From: Rhizobium sp. BK399 | GTDB taxonomy: Bacteria; Pseudomonadota; Alphaproteobacteria; Rhizobiales; Rhizobiaceae | Length of the DNA stretch: 49,407 nucleotides | Direction of reading: 5' to 3' | Assembly (NCBI RefSeq): GCF_014194695.1 | Contig: NZ_JACIAH010000027.1 | Coordinates: 1 to 49,407 of the forward strand | In this document: in pieces, positions 1 through 9,467 of the stretch | How positions within the stretch are numbered: the first letter of the stretch is position 1 | How the letters are laid out: each line of letters opens with the position of its first letter | Made by a program: the position numbers and the translations under genes | Notes under the pieces: model-generated | Databases searched by the model: none | What the model was told of the DNA's origin: nothing | The model's input: the letters and a program-made list of their open reading frames with translations, nothing else

Positions 1-282
1 ATGAACGTTCGCACCCGAATTACCCTGCCTGGCCGAAGCCTTGCAGCCTACCGCTTCATTCGTCCTTTCGTCGCTGGCCTCATCGAGGCGAACTACCAGA
101 CCATGCTGCTGCAGACGGAGCTGTTCGAGCGCAACGTCTACCGTGACATCCAGAACGGTCTTGGCACGCTGCAGATGCAAGATCTGACCGAAAGCGTGCG
201 CAAGGCGCGCCTTGAGGTAAAGGCCCTGGTCGAGGAGATCGAGCTGCGGCGGGTGGCGGCATCAGATGAGGTGGCAGCGTGA
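1..282 (+). CDS. Small coiled-coil hypothetical protein (5' end may be cut by the window)
   Basis: An open frame of 93 codons begins with ATG at the first base of the window, so the true start may lie further upstream. The N-terminal half is mixed and mildly hydrophobic (SLAAYRFIRPFVAGLIEA). The C-terminal 40 residues are rich in Glu, Lys, Arg and Leu and look like a coiled coil. The stop overlaps the GTG start of the next gene by four bases (GTGA), which argues for translational coupling and for a real gene. I do not recognise a family. Its position beside DUF1173 and a VirB/VirD4 locus suggests a plasmid-backbone role; that is inference. Confidence 0.6.
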   Translation: MNVRTRITLPGRSLAAYRFIRPFVAGLIEANYQTMLLQTELFERNVYRDIQNGLGTLQMQDLTESVRKARLEVKALVEEIELRRVAASDEVAA

Positions 283-698
283 GCAAGGACACAATCGACA
301 TTGAGCAGTTCTCGCTTGCACCGCGCCGCGAGCCGGAAGCCAATCGAACCCTGGTGGATGCGAAACGCAGTGTCGGGGCGGCAGATAATCGCAGGGCTCC
401 GCTGACGAACACGGCCAAATCCTTGCCGCCGCAGGCAACGGAAACCTTGTTACCTCGGCTCCCTGAAGAGGAGCGGCGCGGCCGCGCTGCAAAACGTGGC
501 AGCGAACAGCAGGAGGCTGCACGGCGGCTTAAGAACCTGAAGCGGGCAAAGGACCGGGCAGTCCGCTTCTACGTCAACGTGCCGCTGGAGCAGGCGGTGA
601 AGGAGAGGTTGATGCGGGCGGCCCATGAGAACGATGTGAAGATGACCGCGATCCTGCAGGCGGCCATCGACATCTATCTGCAAGACAATGGCTATTGA
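279..698 (+). CDS. Ribbon-helix-helix-like plasmid protein
   Basis: This is a 139-residue protein starting at GTG inside the stop of the preceding gene. Residues 1-90 are polar and probably disordered (many Arg, Glu, Ala). The last 45 residues hold a short strand (VRFYVNVPLE) followed by two predicted helices (QAVKERLMRAAHENDVKM, TAILQAAIDIYLQDN), the layout of a ribbon-helix-helix DNA-binding or partition-type domain. A role in plasmid maintenance or as a transcriptional regulator is plausible. The basic linker would suit DNA or partner binding. Family assignment is by fold pattern only; I cannot name a specific family. Confidence 0.6.
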   Translation: MSKDTIDIEQFSLAPRREPEANRTLVDAKRSVGAADNRRAPLTNTAKSLPPQATETLLPRLPEEERRGRAAKRGSEQQEAARRLKNLKRAKDRAVRFYVNVPLEQAVKERLMRAAHENDVKMTAILQAAIDIYLQDNGY

Positions 699-761
699 GA
701 GACAGCATCGAAGGCTGCCGGTCGATCCGGCGGGCTTCGATCAACAAGGGGCAAAGCCGAC

Positions 762-926
762 TCAGAACGGCGGCTCCGGCTCGATGCGGCCGTCGAGTTC
801 GGCCCAGATGACTTCGCGTTCGGCAAGCGCCAGTTCGAGTTCGGCTTCGATCGCCTTGCGCTCCAGAAGCGTTTCGGCATTGCGGGCCTCGGCGCGCAGT
901 TCTTCGATGTGCTGGTCGATGGTCAT
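762..926 (-). CDS. 54-residue acidic helical protein
   Basis: A short reading frame on the minus strand starts at ATG 926 with a GGAG Shine-Dalgarno element about eight bases upstream. The product (MTIDQHIEELRAEARNAETL onward) is almost wholly helical and rich in Glu, Ala, Leu and Arg with heptad-like spacing, so it looks like a small coiled coil. A longer in-frame extension to 1184 exists, but its composition is unlike a protein (Pro, Arg and Ser rich) and is rejected. It is convergent with the gene before it and divergent from the DUF1173 gene. Function unknown. Confidence 0.55.
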   Translation of the reverse strand: MTIDQHIEELRAEARNAETLLERKAIEAELELALAEREVIWAELDGRIEPEPPF

Positions 927-1194
927 CGTCGTCTCCGTGACTGATGTGACAGATGACGGCGGCAGGCAGGGCGGGGAGAGACAGGTCAAGGCGCGCATGC
1001 GACCGGCAGAGCCGGCGTGCGGAGGAACCAATTTTGTCGCAGCGTAGTGCAGCGAAGCGGAGAGAAAATCGGAGGGGCCGTGCGGCCTTGAGCTGGCTTT
1101 GCCCACCCGGCACACTGGCCCGGTCTGAGCTGACAGTTTTAGCTCTCGTGTGGCACCAGTTTTTCCCTTGCGTCCGGGTGCCAAGGGTGCTGTC

Positions 1195-2409
1195 GTGACG
1201 AGGCGCTATCGGTTCGACTGTGTCGAGTGCAGTGAAGATCATAGGGCGTTTGCGGAACTTCTGGGCGATGCCTATAGCAGACGCGTCCGCCCCCTCTGCC
1301 TCTGCCGGGATCCCGGTGTGGAAATGTACATCGCAGATGTCGGCGAACAGCTCGTCGTCAAGCGCATGCCGCTGACTGGTGGCCGTCATGATCCGGCTTG
1401 CCCATCCTACGAGCTGCCCTACGATCTGTCAGGACTGGGTCCATTGCTGGGCAGCGCGATCAAGCTGGACGGGGCCGACGGACTGGCGTCTTTGAAGTTG
1501 GATTTCGCGCTGACAAAGCGGGCAGCGACAGCACGTGCAGCGACCGCCTCGCTGGGCGCCAAAAGCGTTAAGATCAAGGGCAAGAAACTGTCGCTGCGCG
1601 CGCTCCTGCATTTCCTGTGGCATGAAAGCGGGCTGACGGAATGGACGGCAAACTGGAGCGGCAGGCGTCACTGGTGGCAGGTCTATCATCATTTGGTCGA
1701 CGCGGCCGGCCACATGACGGTCAGAGGCGAGGCTCTTTCTGAGTGCCTATTGATACCCGAGCCCTTCAAGACCGAGGACAAGCTTGCGATCGAAGAGCGA
1801 CGCTCCTACAAGCTCCGGCGCCTTTTCCAGCCATCAGCGGGATCAGGGCGGCTGATGATCCTTGTCGGCGAGGTCAAGGATTTCGCGGGGGCGCGAAATG
1901 GTCGACAGATCGTGATCAGGCATATGCCCGGGTTTCGTCTTCATCTCGAGGAGGAAACCTGGAAGAACGTTCAGCGCCGCTTCGAGCCGGAGCTCAAACT
2001 TTGGCAATCTGGCGAGACTTCGCATTTGATGATGATCGCGACAATTGCGAGCGGAGACGCTGGCATCCTTACCGTCAACGAAATCGCACTGATGAGCGTG
2101 AGCGAACAATGGCTGCCGATCGAGAGTGCCTACGAGCGACAGCTCGTCGAACGTCTGGCCCGCCTGCGGACAAAATCTGTGAAAGGTTTGCGCTTTGATC
2201 TTAGCCGCGGTCAGCCTTTTGCCAATGCGACCTTGCCTGAGATGAAGCCGCAGCCGGTCGCGCTTTATATCGTGCCGCCGTCGGCCGACGAGGCATTCGA
2301 AGCGGGGATTAAGGAGATGCTCGTCGCAAGACCTGACCTCTCGGCATGGATCTGGCGAGTTGCAGATGGCGAGATGCCTTCGCTGCCGCTGCAGAACAAT
2401 TCCGTCTGA
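1195..2409 (+). CDS. DUF1173 family protein
   Basis: A 404-residue protein that I recognise as the DUF1173 family, common on rhizobial and other proteobacterial plasmids. Diagnostic N-terminal features are the segment RPLCLCRDPGVEMYIADVGE and the following RMPLTGGRHDPACPSYE, with several conserved cysteines and a histidine that could form a metal site. The rest is a mixed alpha/beta region with a conserved WHESGLTEW-type motif. I chose GTG 1195 because it has an AAGGGTG element upstream and begins the family-like segment TRRYRF; an upstream GTG at 1150 has no ribosome binding site. The biochemical function of the family is not known to me. Close linkage to a type IV secretion operon fits a plasmid-borne accessory role. 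Confidence 0.8.
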   Translation: MTRRYRFDCVECSEDHRAFAELLGDAYSRRVRPLCLCRDPGVEMYIADVGEQLVVKRMPLTGGRHDPACPSYELPYDLSGLGPLLGSAIKLDGADGLASLKLDFALTKRAATARAATASLGAKSVKIKGKKLSLRALLHFLWHESGLTEWTANWSGRRHWWQVYHHLVDAAGHMTVRGEALSECLLIPEPFKTEDKLAIEERRSYKLRRLFQPSAGSGRLMILVGEVKDFAGARNGRQIVIRHMPGFRLHLEEETWKNVQRRFEPELKLWQSGETSHLMMIATIASGDAGILTVNEIALMSVSEQWLPIESAYERQLVERLARLRTKSVKGLRFDLSRGQPFANATLPEMKPQPVALYIVPPSADEAFEAGIKEMLVARPDLSAWIWRVADGEMPSLPLQNNSV

Positions 2410-2671
2410 TGTCCCGGACCTGGCATCTGTCGAAGTGGTGGTCCTGCAATGATCACCGCAGGCGCCGTGAAACGTTGCGAAGAGCGCTGGCCGGGTTCTC
2501 GTAAGTTCGAGGCGAAGGAGGCGGCGAGGCGCAGGGCGTTAGCCGGGAGCGACGCGACGATCGAGCCTCCGCCGGTAATAACCGGCTTCACAAAAGCAAT
2601 CTGAACGGCGCGCTCAACAGGTGACATGGGAAATGCCCCGCCCGGATCTGGGCGGGGCCTCATTGCGTGGC

Positions 2672-2983
2672 CTATCTGCGGGCGCTGCGCGACCAGATGA
2701 GCTGCAGTCCTTCCTGGCCCTGGACTTCGGCCAGGGTCGCGTAGATCGGTGCTGCAAACGATGGGTCATCGAGCTTGACCGAGATGTAGTCGCGTTCACT
2801 CTCGCGGGCCTGCTTTTGCCACCCGGCGCCGAACTCGACCGTTCCGGCCAGTACCCGGAAGTCCGGGGCGTCTTCCGACGAGCGTTCGACGCGAACGATC
2901 TTGGCTTTGACATTGAGGTTGAGGGTCTTGATCGTGCCGGTGAAGCCGTCGCTGGAAGCGGTGAAAGAGCCGATGGTTGCCAT
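2672..2983 (-). CDS. DUF736 family protein
   Basis: A 103-residue protein matching the DUF736 family: MATIGSFTASSDGFTGTIKT at the start, then the conserved pattern DYISVKLDDPSF and PIYATLAEVQGQEGLQLIWS at the C-terminus. DUF736 proteins are about 100 residues, so it is full length. They are frequent near replication and transfer genes on alphaproteobacterial plasmids. A GAAGGAAG ribosome binding site lies just upstream of ATG 2983. The gene is monocistronic here. The protein is predicted soluble, cytoplasmic and beta-rich. The function is undetermined. Confidence 0.9.
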   Translation of the reverse strand: MATIGSFTASSDGFTGTIKTLNLNVKAKIVRVERSSEDAPDFRVLAGTVEFGAGWQKQARESERDYISVKLDDPSFAAPIYATLAEVQGQEGLQLIWSRSARR

Positions 2984-3711
2984 TGCTGTCTTCCTTCTGT
3001 TGATCGGACCGCGCCCATCGCGGTCTCGATGGCTGTCGATGAGACCGAAGACGGGCGGCGCGCATCTTCAAAGACCGCAACGAAGTGGAGGACGGCCTGG
3101 TCGAGGCTTTCTTGTCATCGCGAGGAATGACGGCCCTGGCCGGCAGGGGAAGAAAACGAGCCGGCCGTTGCGCCATGCCGAACGAGCCGAGCAAGGCGAG
3201 GCGGTCTTGGGTCAGACAAGCCTCATCGAGACCGCAGTGGAGCGTCTTGTCAAAACGGGGGACACAGCCAGGCAATCACCGAGAAACGCTCGCACGATGC
3301 CTTCGCTGCCCGATCGATCCGGCCGTAATTCAGGGCTCTACTTCATCGCATCAAACTTCGGGAGACTCTAGGTTTGACGGGTACTGCCTCTTTGTTGCGC
3401 TGGCGCTGCGGCAAGGACAGGATCCGCGTGACACCGTACTGCTTTTGGCCTGCAGGTGAAGGCTGCTGTTCGTGCAGATCGGTACGATTGCGCATTGAAC
3501 CGCGGCAGTGCACAACGCTTGTCGCTTTGCGTCACCGCCGGCAGAACTTGCGATGTGCCGGCATGATCACGGGCGTGGCTCTCCGAGGTCTTTGATTGAT
3601 GGCGCAAGCGCCAGCGGCGACACGTTCGTCGTCAATAGTCGGCCCGGCGGCACTTACTCGGCATCCTCGCGGAAAACGAGGCAACAGTCGGCGCCAGGTT
3701 TTCTCAGCTGT
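2984..3711. other. Intergenic region without a supported gene
   Basis: About 730 bases lie between the DUF736 gene and the end of virD4. Open frames exist on both strands, but their translations are Arg, Ser and Pro rich with no recognisable domain, ribosome binding site or coupling, so I call none. The right end follows virD4 and would hold the transcription end of the T4SS operon, but I see no convincing terminator hairpin with a T-run. The part next to 2984 must contain the DUF736 promoter. Nothing else is recognised. Confidence 0.4.
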
Positions 3712-5721
3712 TCAGCTCACGTCATCGTCGACGGATTCGAGACCGACATCGGTGGGGTCCGGCACTGTGTTTGCGAGAATTTCCTGGATGCTCACGCGTT
3801 GCTCGGCCGTCAGAGCAGTGTCGCGAAGAGTTCTTGCAACAATTGCATCAAGGCGCAATGCGGTCATCGAAAGTCTTGCTTCGGAACCGGGGCTGCCTGC
3901 GGTCACGACGGAGCGGGACCGTGCCGATGCAACGGATGTCTCGTCGTTGACCGCTTCTGCAATGACGACGGGCGCCGGCACGGGTTCGTCCACGACAGGT
4001 CCTTGCTCTTGCTGGAGATCGGTCGCTAGTTCCTCGCGATCTGCCACCATATCCGGCACGGTGGAGTTCGGCGGCAAATCGATTTCGGGGATCTCGACGC
4101 TGGCGTAGGTTCCATGGGCTGCAGCGCTTTTGAACGGCTCGACCGCGTGGTAGCGCAGTTTGCCTGCCAGGATCGGCTTTTGACCCTCGACGAGGAGAAT
4201 TGCCCGATCTTCCGGCATCTGCCGGATCTCCTGCGGCATCATCAGGTCGCGTTCGCGGATCTGTTCGACCCTGGTTCGACGCGGAAGGCCGAGGCGCTCG
4301 ATCGTGCGTGTTTCCGATTGATAGCGTATCGTCCGTTTGCCGAGCGAGCGCGAGGCGTATTCCGCTGTTGCCTGATCATTGGCACCGAGGATCAGTTGCA
4401 GGCCGCAGTTGCCAAGCAGTGAATGGCGGGTCGTTTCTCCGTAGATCTCATCGATGCTTTTGAGATCCTGGACGATGAAAGCCATCTTGATGTTGTAGCC
4501 TGCGATATAGGGGAGCTTGTTAAGAACTTCGTCCATGCGCTTTAGCTGCCGGAATTCGTCGAGCAGGAAATAGACCGGCACGGCATTCGGATCATGGTCG
4601 CGTGTCAGGAGATCCATCAGCTGCTGCACGAAGAGGGTCAGCAACGGTCGAAGGATGGTCATGTCGGTGATGTTGGGTGCAAGATAGATCGTCACCGGTC
4701 GGCGCTGGAGGGATACGATGTTCATGTCGGTGACGGCGGTCGCTGCGACAACGCGTTCGTTACGGAACGGCGCCAGCGCTTTCTGGATATCGAGGAGGGC
4801 CGAGCGGGCTGCCCGCTCGTTGAGCGCGATGTATGCGTTGAAGCTGGAGAGCGTGAAGCGGGAGAGATCCTTCTCTTTCTCCTTGAGCGATTTCATCAGG
4901 ACCTGCAGGTCCTCACCGGTGTTGAAGAAGGCGTTGACCTCGCCGAGATTGCGCCGGTTGCGATAATGCCGGCTCTCCAGGACATAACTGATGACGCCGG
5001 CAATTACCTGCTGCGCCAGTCCCTGCCAGACGGCATTATCAGATCCGGCGGACTCGGGGATGAGAATTGCCGCCATATTCTGGATGTCGATGGTCCTTTC
5101 GCCGCGATCTGCCCGCACGAAATCCAGCGGGTTCCAGCGATGGGTCCTCGACGCACCTGGCGAAAACAAGAAAACCTGGTTGCCTCTTGCCTTCCGGTAG
5201 GCGGCGGTGCGCTCGAATATTTCGCCTTTCAGGTCTGAGACGATCATCGAGCCTTTAAACATCAGGGCATTCGGGATCACGTAACCGACACCCTTTCCGG
5301 AGCGGGTCGGCCCAATGATCAGGTGGTGACGGTCGTCCTTGCGTCGAAGGATACGCCCGCCCAGTCGGCCGAAGATATGGCCGTCGCGACGAAACCAGCC
5401 GGCGCGTCGGAGTGAGGCAACGTCCTGGAAGGCGGCATCACCAAGCGGGTTCGATGTTCGTCTTATCCCAAAGGCGGCCGCCGCCGCCCCTGCGGCGACT
5501 GCAGGAAGCAATGCGGAAAGGGCTGCGACCTGCAACGACCTGTTATCTGCATAGGCAATGAACTGACGCATGGGGGCAAGCGGGTCCGTTGTCGTCATCA
5601 GCCTCAGGATCCGGCCATCCCTCCAGACGATTTGCAGGATAAGACTGTAACTCAGCATCCAGATGGCGACTGCGATCAGCAGGCAGAAACAGAAATAGGT
5701 AACGAGGTAAGAGCGGCTCAT
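3712..5721 (-). CDS. virD4: VirD4/TraG-type T4SS coupling ATPase
   Basis: A 669-residue type IV coupling protein, the receptor that brings substrates to the secretion channel. Two N-terminal membrane segments (about residues 8-30 and 65-86) precede the cytoplasmic ATPase. Walker A is GPTRSGKG at 137-144 and Walker B is VYFLLDEF at 383-390; the TraG-type blocks IVSDLKGEIFERTA and RWNPLDFV are present. About 130 C-terminal residues are acidic and low in structure, a region that often confers substrate specificity. The ATG overlaps the stop of virB11 by four bases, so it is the last gene of the virB operon and is probably translationally coupled. Its presence shows that the system can recruit substrates, DNA or protein. 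Confidence 0.95.
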   Translation of the reverse strand: MSRSYLVTYFCFCLLIAVAIWMLSYSLILQIVWRDGRILRLMTTTDPLAPMRQFIAYADNRSLQVAALSALLPAVAAGAAAAAFGIRRTSNPLGDAAFQDVASLRRAGWFRRDGHIFGRLGGRILRRKDDRHHLIIGPTRSGKGVGYVIPNALMFKGSMIVSDLKGEIFERTAAYRKARGNQVFLFSPGASRTHRWNPLDFVRADRGERTIDIQNMAAILIPESAGSDNAVWQGLAQQVIAGVISYVLESRHYRNRRNLGEVNAFFNTGEDLQVLMKSLKEKEKDLSRFTLSSFNAYIALNERAARSALLDIQKALAPFRNERVVAATAVTDMNIVSLQRRPVTIYLAPNITDMTILRPLLTLFVQQLMDLLTRDHDPNAVPVYFLLDEFRQLKRMDEVLNKLPYIAGYNIKMAFIVQDLKSIDEIYGETTRHSLLGNCGLQLILGANDQATAEYASRSLGKRTIRYQSETRTIERLGLPRRTRVEQIRERDLMMPQEIRQMPEDRAILLVEGQKPILAGKLRYHAVEPFKSAAAHGTYASVEIPEIDLPPNSTVPDMVADREELATDLQQEQGPVVDEPVPAPVVIAEAVNDETSVASARSRSVVTAGSPGSEARLSMTALRLDAIVARTLRDTALTAEQRVSIQEILANTVPDPTDVGLESVDDDVS

Positions 5722-6743
5722 GTCGACTGTGGCGCATAGTGGATTTCGGAAACGCCGCGACGACCTCCGTCACGCCGAAGCTGGATGACGATCGGGATGA
5801 CCATGCGGATATAGGACATCAGATCCTGCCTGGAGTAACCGGACGTCATGCCTGCCTGCATCATCATCATGGCGAGTTGCTCATAGGCGCCCATCGGCGT
5901 ATCGGCATGCACGGTCGACATGCTACCGGGATGACCGGTATTGATGGCACGAAGGAACGCGAATGCCTCCGCACCGCGGATTTCGCCGACAAACAGCCTG
6001 TCGGGCCGCATGCGCAGTGCTGCCTCAAGCAGCGACTGGATCGTCACCTGAGCCGTGCCCTGATCGCCGCGAGAGGCGAGAAGATGAACGCGATTGCGCT
6101 GCGACGGTAAAAGCTCCCGTGTATCCTCGAGTGTCAGGATGCGCTCGTGTTCATCCACCGACTTCAGACAGGCATTCAGGAAGGTGGTCTTTCCGGTCGA
6201 GGTGCCGCCGCTGATCAGAATGGAGACGCGGCGCAGAATAGCGGTTTCGATAAAGTCGTGGATGGAGCCGGCCTGAAGCAGTGCCGTCAGGTGATGTTCA
6301 GTCTCGCTCGGACCACCGACAGTTACGCAAACCCTGTCCAGCCCGCCACTGTTCCGGTAGTCGGCGAGGCTCAGGTCATTGATGACCTGCTTTCTGATCG
6401 AGAGTGCTCCGCCGTCGGGTGCTGCTGGCGGCAGTATGATCTGAATGCGTTCGCCGGACGGCAATGCAGCGCTCAACAAAGGATTGGCGCGGCTGATGAA
6501 CTGGCTGCTGGCAGCCGCAACCCGCTCTCCGATATGCTCGATCTGCGCGCACGTCAGTGCCGGGATCGCGTGGAATTCCATTGCCGAGGCACCGAGACGT
6601 TCGACGAAGACCTCGCCAGGACGATTGACGGAAATCTCCATGACGGATGGATCGCCAAGAAAGTCTGCCAGCGGCGAAAGCGCGCGGCGCAGGAAGTAGT
6701 GTGGGTCGTTACCGGAAACGGTCCTGATTAAGGCCTCGCTCAT
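5718..6743 (-). CDS. virB11: VirB11-type secretion ATPase
   Basis: A 341-residue hexameric traffic ATPase of the inner-membrane face that powers pilus assembly and substrate translocation. Walker A is GGTSTGKT at 179-186, the Asp box is LTLEDTREL near 204-211, Walker B is RLFVGEIRG at 249-257, and the His box GHPGSMSTVHAD is at 270-281. All VirB11 hallmarks are therefore intact, and the length is normal for the family. It overlaps the end of virB10 by 35 bases and virD4 by four, consistent with one coupled operon. No oddities. Confidence 0.95.
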   Translation of the reverse strand: MSEALIRTVSGNDPHYFLRRALSPLADFLGDPSVMEISVNRPGEVFVERLGASAMEFHAIPALTCAQIEHIGERVAAASSQFISRANPLLSAALPSGERIQIILPPAAPDGGALSIRKQVINDLSLADYRNSGGLDRVCVTVGGPSETEHHLTALLQAGSIHDFIETAILRRVSILISGGTSTGKTTFLNACLKSVDEHERILTLEDTRELLPSQRNRVHLLASRGDQGTAQVTIQSLLEAALRMRPDRLFVGEIRGAEAFAFLRAINTGHPGSMSTVHADTPMGAYEQLAMMMMQAGMTSGYSRQDLMSYIRMVIPIVIQLRRDGGRRGVSEIHYAPQST

Positions 6744-7944
6744 GCTTGATTTCCTTCAGTGCTTCCTGGACCGGATCCGGATACATGGCGGAAAAGTCGA
6801 GGTCCTGGCGGACGTAGACAAAGATGCGCTCGCCCTGGTGGACGCTGATCGTTGGCGGGATCTTGAGGTTTTCGGAAAGCGCCTGGTTGGCCATGTCGGA
6901 AAATGTCTGGGCTATTGTCTGCCGCGCGAGGTCGGCCGCCTCGCCCGACCGGGAATACCCATCGCTGCCTGTGGCAAACTGGTTGCTGCCATACCCGGTC
7001 AGATAGGACGAGCCTGCACCGACGATGGAGAGCAGGATCGCGGAGCCGAAGCGTTCGCGCCACTTGTTGTCAACCCGGCCGGTGAGGCCGGAGCGTCCGA
7101 GACTGTCGGCACCTATGCTGTTCAGCCGAACCGAGACCCCGTCATCGCGCAGCAAACGCGTCCAGATTATGAAAATCCGCTTTTGTCCGCGCGTGATATC
7201 CGACTGGTATTCGCCGATCAGACGCGTGCCGGTCGGGATCAGCACCCGGCGACCGTCGAAGGAATAGACATCCTGAGATGTGATGGCGCGGATTTGTCCC
7301 GGGAGATCGCTGTTTACAGCGGTCTCGAGAATGCCAGGGATAAGGGTTCCTTCGGGGATCAGCGCATCGATGCGGGCAATCTGGCGAGCCTTGGCCGATC
7401 GGTCGGCAATGGCGGATGCCGCAGCCAGATACTTGCTGTTGCGGTCCTCGCCGGCAACGATTGCTCCGCCGGCCTCGTTACTGTTCACCGATGCCGCATC
7501 GCTTGCCGTTGCCACGATGTCGGCGACGATCTGCTTTGACCGGTATCGTTCCGGGAACACATCCGCTTCGGAAGGAGCCGCGTCGACAGCCGGCGCTGGC
7601 GCCGGAGGGGGAGGGACATTGAACTCGCTCGCCTCGGGTTCGGGTGCGGGGGGCGGCGGTGGTGGCTCGGGGATCTGGATGATGTTGTCGGCCGGGGGTG
7701 CTACTTCCTTTTTCTCCTCGCGCAGGAATGACGGTGGCCTGAACGTCGTGGTGGAAAACTCCTCGTCTTCCTGCAGGGCATTTTGAGCCGGCTTTTGCGG
7801 CGAAAGAACGAAGACATAGGCAAGCGCTGCTCCGCCAAGCACAAGGGCAGTGCCGCCAAGCATGCGCTTTCCTCGAACGTGCCTGTCACGCACTTCGGCT
7901 TCATCGGCGGCAAGCATTGCTTCCAGTTCCGGAGAGCGCTGCAT
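6709..7944 (-). CDS. virB10: VirB10/TrbI-type T4SS core-complex protein
   Basis: A 411-residue protein that spans the periplasm and links inner-membrane energy to the outer-membrane pore. It has a short cytoplasmic N-terminus, one membrane segment at about residues 28-46, a proline-rich stretch at about 91-122 (including a run of six prolines) and a C-terminal TrbI-type beta-barrel domain with the conserved block LIPTGTRLIGEYQSDITRGQ and a YGSNQF-type antenna region. It shares one base with virB9 (TGATG arrangement) and overlaps virB11 by 35 bases. Size and order match standard VirB systems. Confidence 0.95.
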   Translation of the reverse strand: MQRSPELEAMLAADEAEVRDRHVRGKRMLGGTALVLGGAALAYVFVLSPQKPAQNALQEDEEFSTTTFRPPSFLREEKKEVAPPADNIIQIPEPPPPPPAPEPEASEFNVPPPPAPAPAVDAAPSEADVFPERYRSKQIVADIVATASDAASVNSNEAGGAIVAGEDRNSKYLAAASAIADRSAKARQIARIDALIPEGTLIPGILETAVNSDLPGQIRAITSQDVYSFDGRRVLIPTGTRLIGEYQSDITRGQKRIFIIWTRLLRDDGVSVRLNSIGADSLGRSGLTGRVDNKWRERFGSAILLSIVGAGSSYLTGYGSNQFATGSDGYSRSGEAADLARQTIAQTFSDMANQALSENLKIPPTISVHQGERIFVYVRQDLDFSAMYPDPVQEALKEIKHERGLNQDRFR

Positions 7945-8756
7945 CAGTTGCCGCTCCTTCGACGAATGCTTGCCTTGTCCTCCGGGGAGGGTCCAAGGAT
8001 TGCCGGATCCGGCCCGCCGAAGTCCGGTTGTCCCAAATTGAAAATACAGGTCCAGTCATTTCCATCGCGCAGCGTGTACTGGACCGCCGTGCCGTCAACG
8101 ACGAGGTAGTCTGCTTCGCGCCGCATGTTGCGAAGCGTCTCACTGAAATCATCGTTGACGGCAAAGATTGCCGGCACCTTGGAACCGAACTTGAAGAAGG
8201 TCTTTTTGCCATCATCGAAGACCATCAGCGGCTTCAGGCCGGGATTGCCGGAGAACGAATAGTTTATGTTGACGTTGGCCTTGTCGATGCCTGAGATGTT
8301 CGGATAGGAGGCGCGGGCTTCTGCCTCTTTCAAGAGAGACCTGTTCAGGTCCCGGTCCGGGTAGACAAAGCGGATGCCGAAGACCTGTCTTTTGTCCTCG
8401 GGCGCAAAGTCGTCGAGCTCCAGATAATAGATCCTTTTCGTGGTCACGACGTTGAGGTTGGTCGCTACATTCCTTGCCTTCGGCTTGACGAAGAGAATAT
8501 TGCCCTTGTCCGTCGGCACCACGTCCCAGCTTTCGGTGTCGCCAACAGCGATGGTCTCGAACGTCTCGTCCTCGTCGAAGATGATCATGGTCGAAATCCC
8601 GTAAGTGGCGGAGACCCGCACGACGTTTTCGGGCTGGTAGACGACACGGGTCACACGCGGATCAAGCCGGCCGGCGGATGGTGTCTCCGCACTTGCCAAA
8701 GGCAGGGCTTGCGCAAGAACGGCGAGAGCCGCGGCAATCATTCTATAGCCTCTCAC
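7944..8756 (-). CDS. virB9: VirB9/TrbG-type T4SS outer-membrane core protein
   Basis: A 270-residue secreted protein with a signal peptide (about residues 1-23, ending near ASA). The N-terminal VirB9 domain contains DPRVTRVVYQPENVVRVSA and the TNLNVVTT block; the C-terminal domain includes YSFSGNPGLKPLMVFDDGKK-type strands that insert into the VirB7/VirB10 ring. VirB9 with VirB10 and a lipoprotein forms the outer-membrane core complex. The ATG overlaps the stop of virB8 by four bases. Length is typical. Confidence 0.95.
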   Translation of the reverse strand: MRGYRMIAAALAVLAQALPLASAETPSAGRLDPRVTRVVYQPENVVRVSATYGISTMIIFDEDETFETIAVGDTESWDVVPTDKGNILFVKPKARNVATNLNVVTTKRIYYLELDDFAPEDKRQVFGIRFVYPDRDLNRSLLKEAEARASYPNISGIDKANVNINYSFSGNPGLKPLMVFDDGKKTFFKFGSKVPAIFAVNDDFSETLRNMRREADYLVVDGTAVQYTLRDGNDWTCIFNLGQPDFGGPDPAILGPSPEDKASIRRRSGN

Positions 8757-9445
8757 TGGTTATTCTCCGTCACGGTTTCCTGGTCGCGCCGGTAGTCATA
8801 GACCTGAAAGCCGAGCGGATTTTCAAAGCGCCACTCATTGGTCGCAGGCGTATCGGTGTAGCGATAGCGCACCACGGCAATCCAATGGCGGGTGATGGTA
8901 TCCGTGTCGGAAATTTCACTTGTCGAGAAACGGACGATCCCGGTCGAGCTGTTCGGAAACGTCACCGATGCAATTTCGGTTGTCACCTTCCTGTTCTTGC
9001 CAAAGACCCTTGCGGGATTCTTCGCATTGGCGGCGCTATAAAGCTCCTTCAGCTCGCGCGCGGCATTGCCGGTCGACAGCAATGCGGCAACCCCGAAATT
9101 TTCTTCGATGGCGTAGGGATCATAACCCTCGCGGGAGCGGATGTAGCGAACGATGTTGGCCTGGGTGATCGCCTGCTGGTCGGTGAGACTGGCGGGCCGG
9201 GTCAGGCCACTCTTGACTTCGACATAGCCGGTATTCCTGTCGACCTCGACGATATAAGGCTCGAAGCTTTTGAGCGGGACGATGAGGACGAGCGCCGAAA
9301 GGGCAAGCACCGTAATGCCTGCGAAGACCGAGGTCACCAGCCAGGCAAGCGTTCGCGATCGCTTCGCCTTCTTGACGATTTCCTGTTCCCAGATGTCTCC
9401 GCTCTGGTAATAGGTGCGAAGATCAAGTTCCTTTGTGTCAGCCAT
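8753..9445 (-). CDS. virB8: VirB8-type T4SS inner-membrane protein
   Basis: A 230-residue bitopic inner-membrane protein. A cytoplasmic N-terminus of about 32 residues is followed by one membrane helix (about 33-57) and a periplasmic NTF2-like VirB8 domain. The domain shows the family blocks LKSFEPYIVEVDRNTGYVEV and IVRYIRSREGYDP. VirB8 nucleates assembly with VirB10, VirB4 and VirB6. It is separated from virB6 upstream by 22 bases and overlaps virB9 downstream. Nothing unusual. Confidence 0.95.
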   Translation of the reverse strand: MADTKELDLRTYYQSGDIWEQEIVKKAKRSRTLAWLVTSVFAGITVLALSALVLIVPLKSFEPYIVEVDRNTGYVEVKSGLTRPASLTDQQAITQANIVRYIRSREGYDPYAIEENFGVAALLSTGNAARELKELYSAANAKNPARVFGKNRKVTTEIASVTFPNSSTGIVRFSTSEISDTDTITRHWIAVVRYRYTDTPATNEWRFENPLGFQVYDYRRDQETVTENNQ

Positions 9446-9467
9446 CGTTCAAGCTCTTTGTGATGGT

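Noticed and set aside
2796..3275. A 159-codon minus-strand frame covering DUF736 in another frame
   Set aside because: Arg, Pro and Gln-rich shadow of the DUF736 gene with no family match.
4594..5238. A long plus-strand frame opposite virD4
   Set aside because: It is antisense to a well-conserved gene and has shadow-like composition (many His, Asp and Gly from reversed codons).
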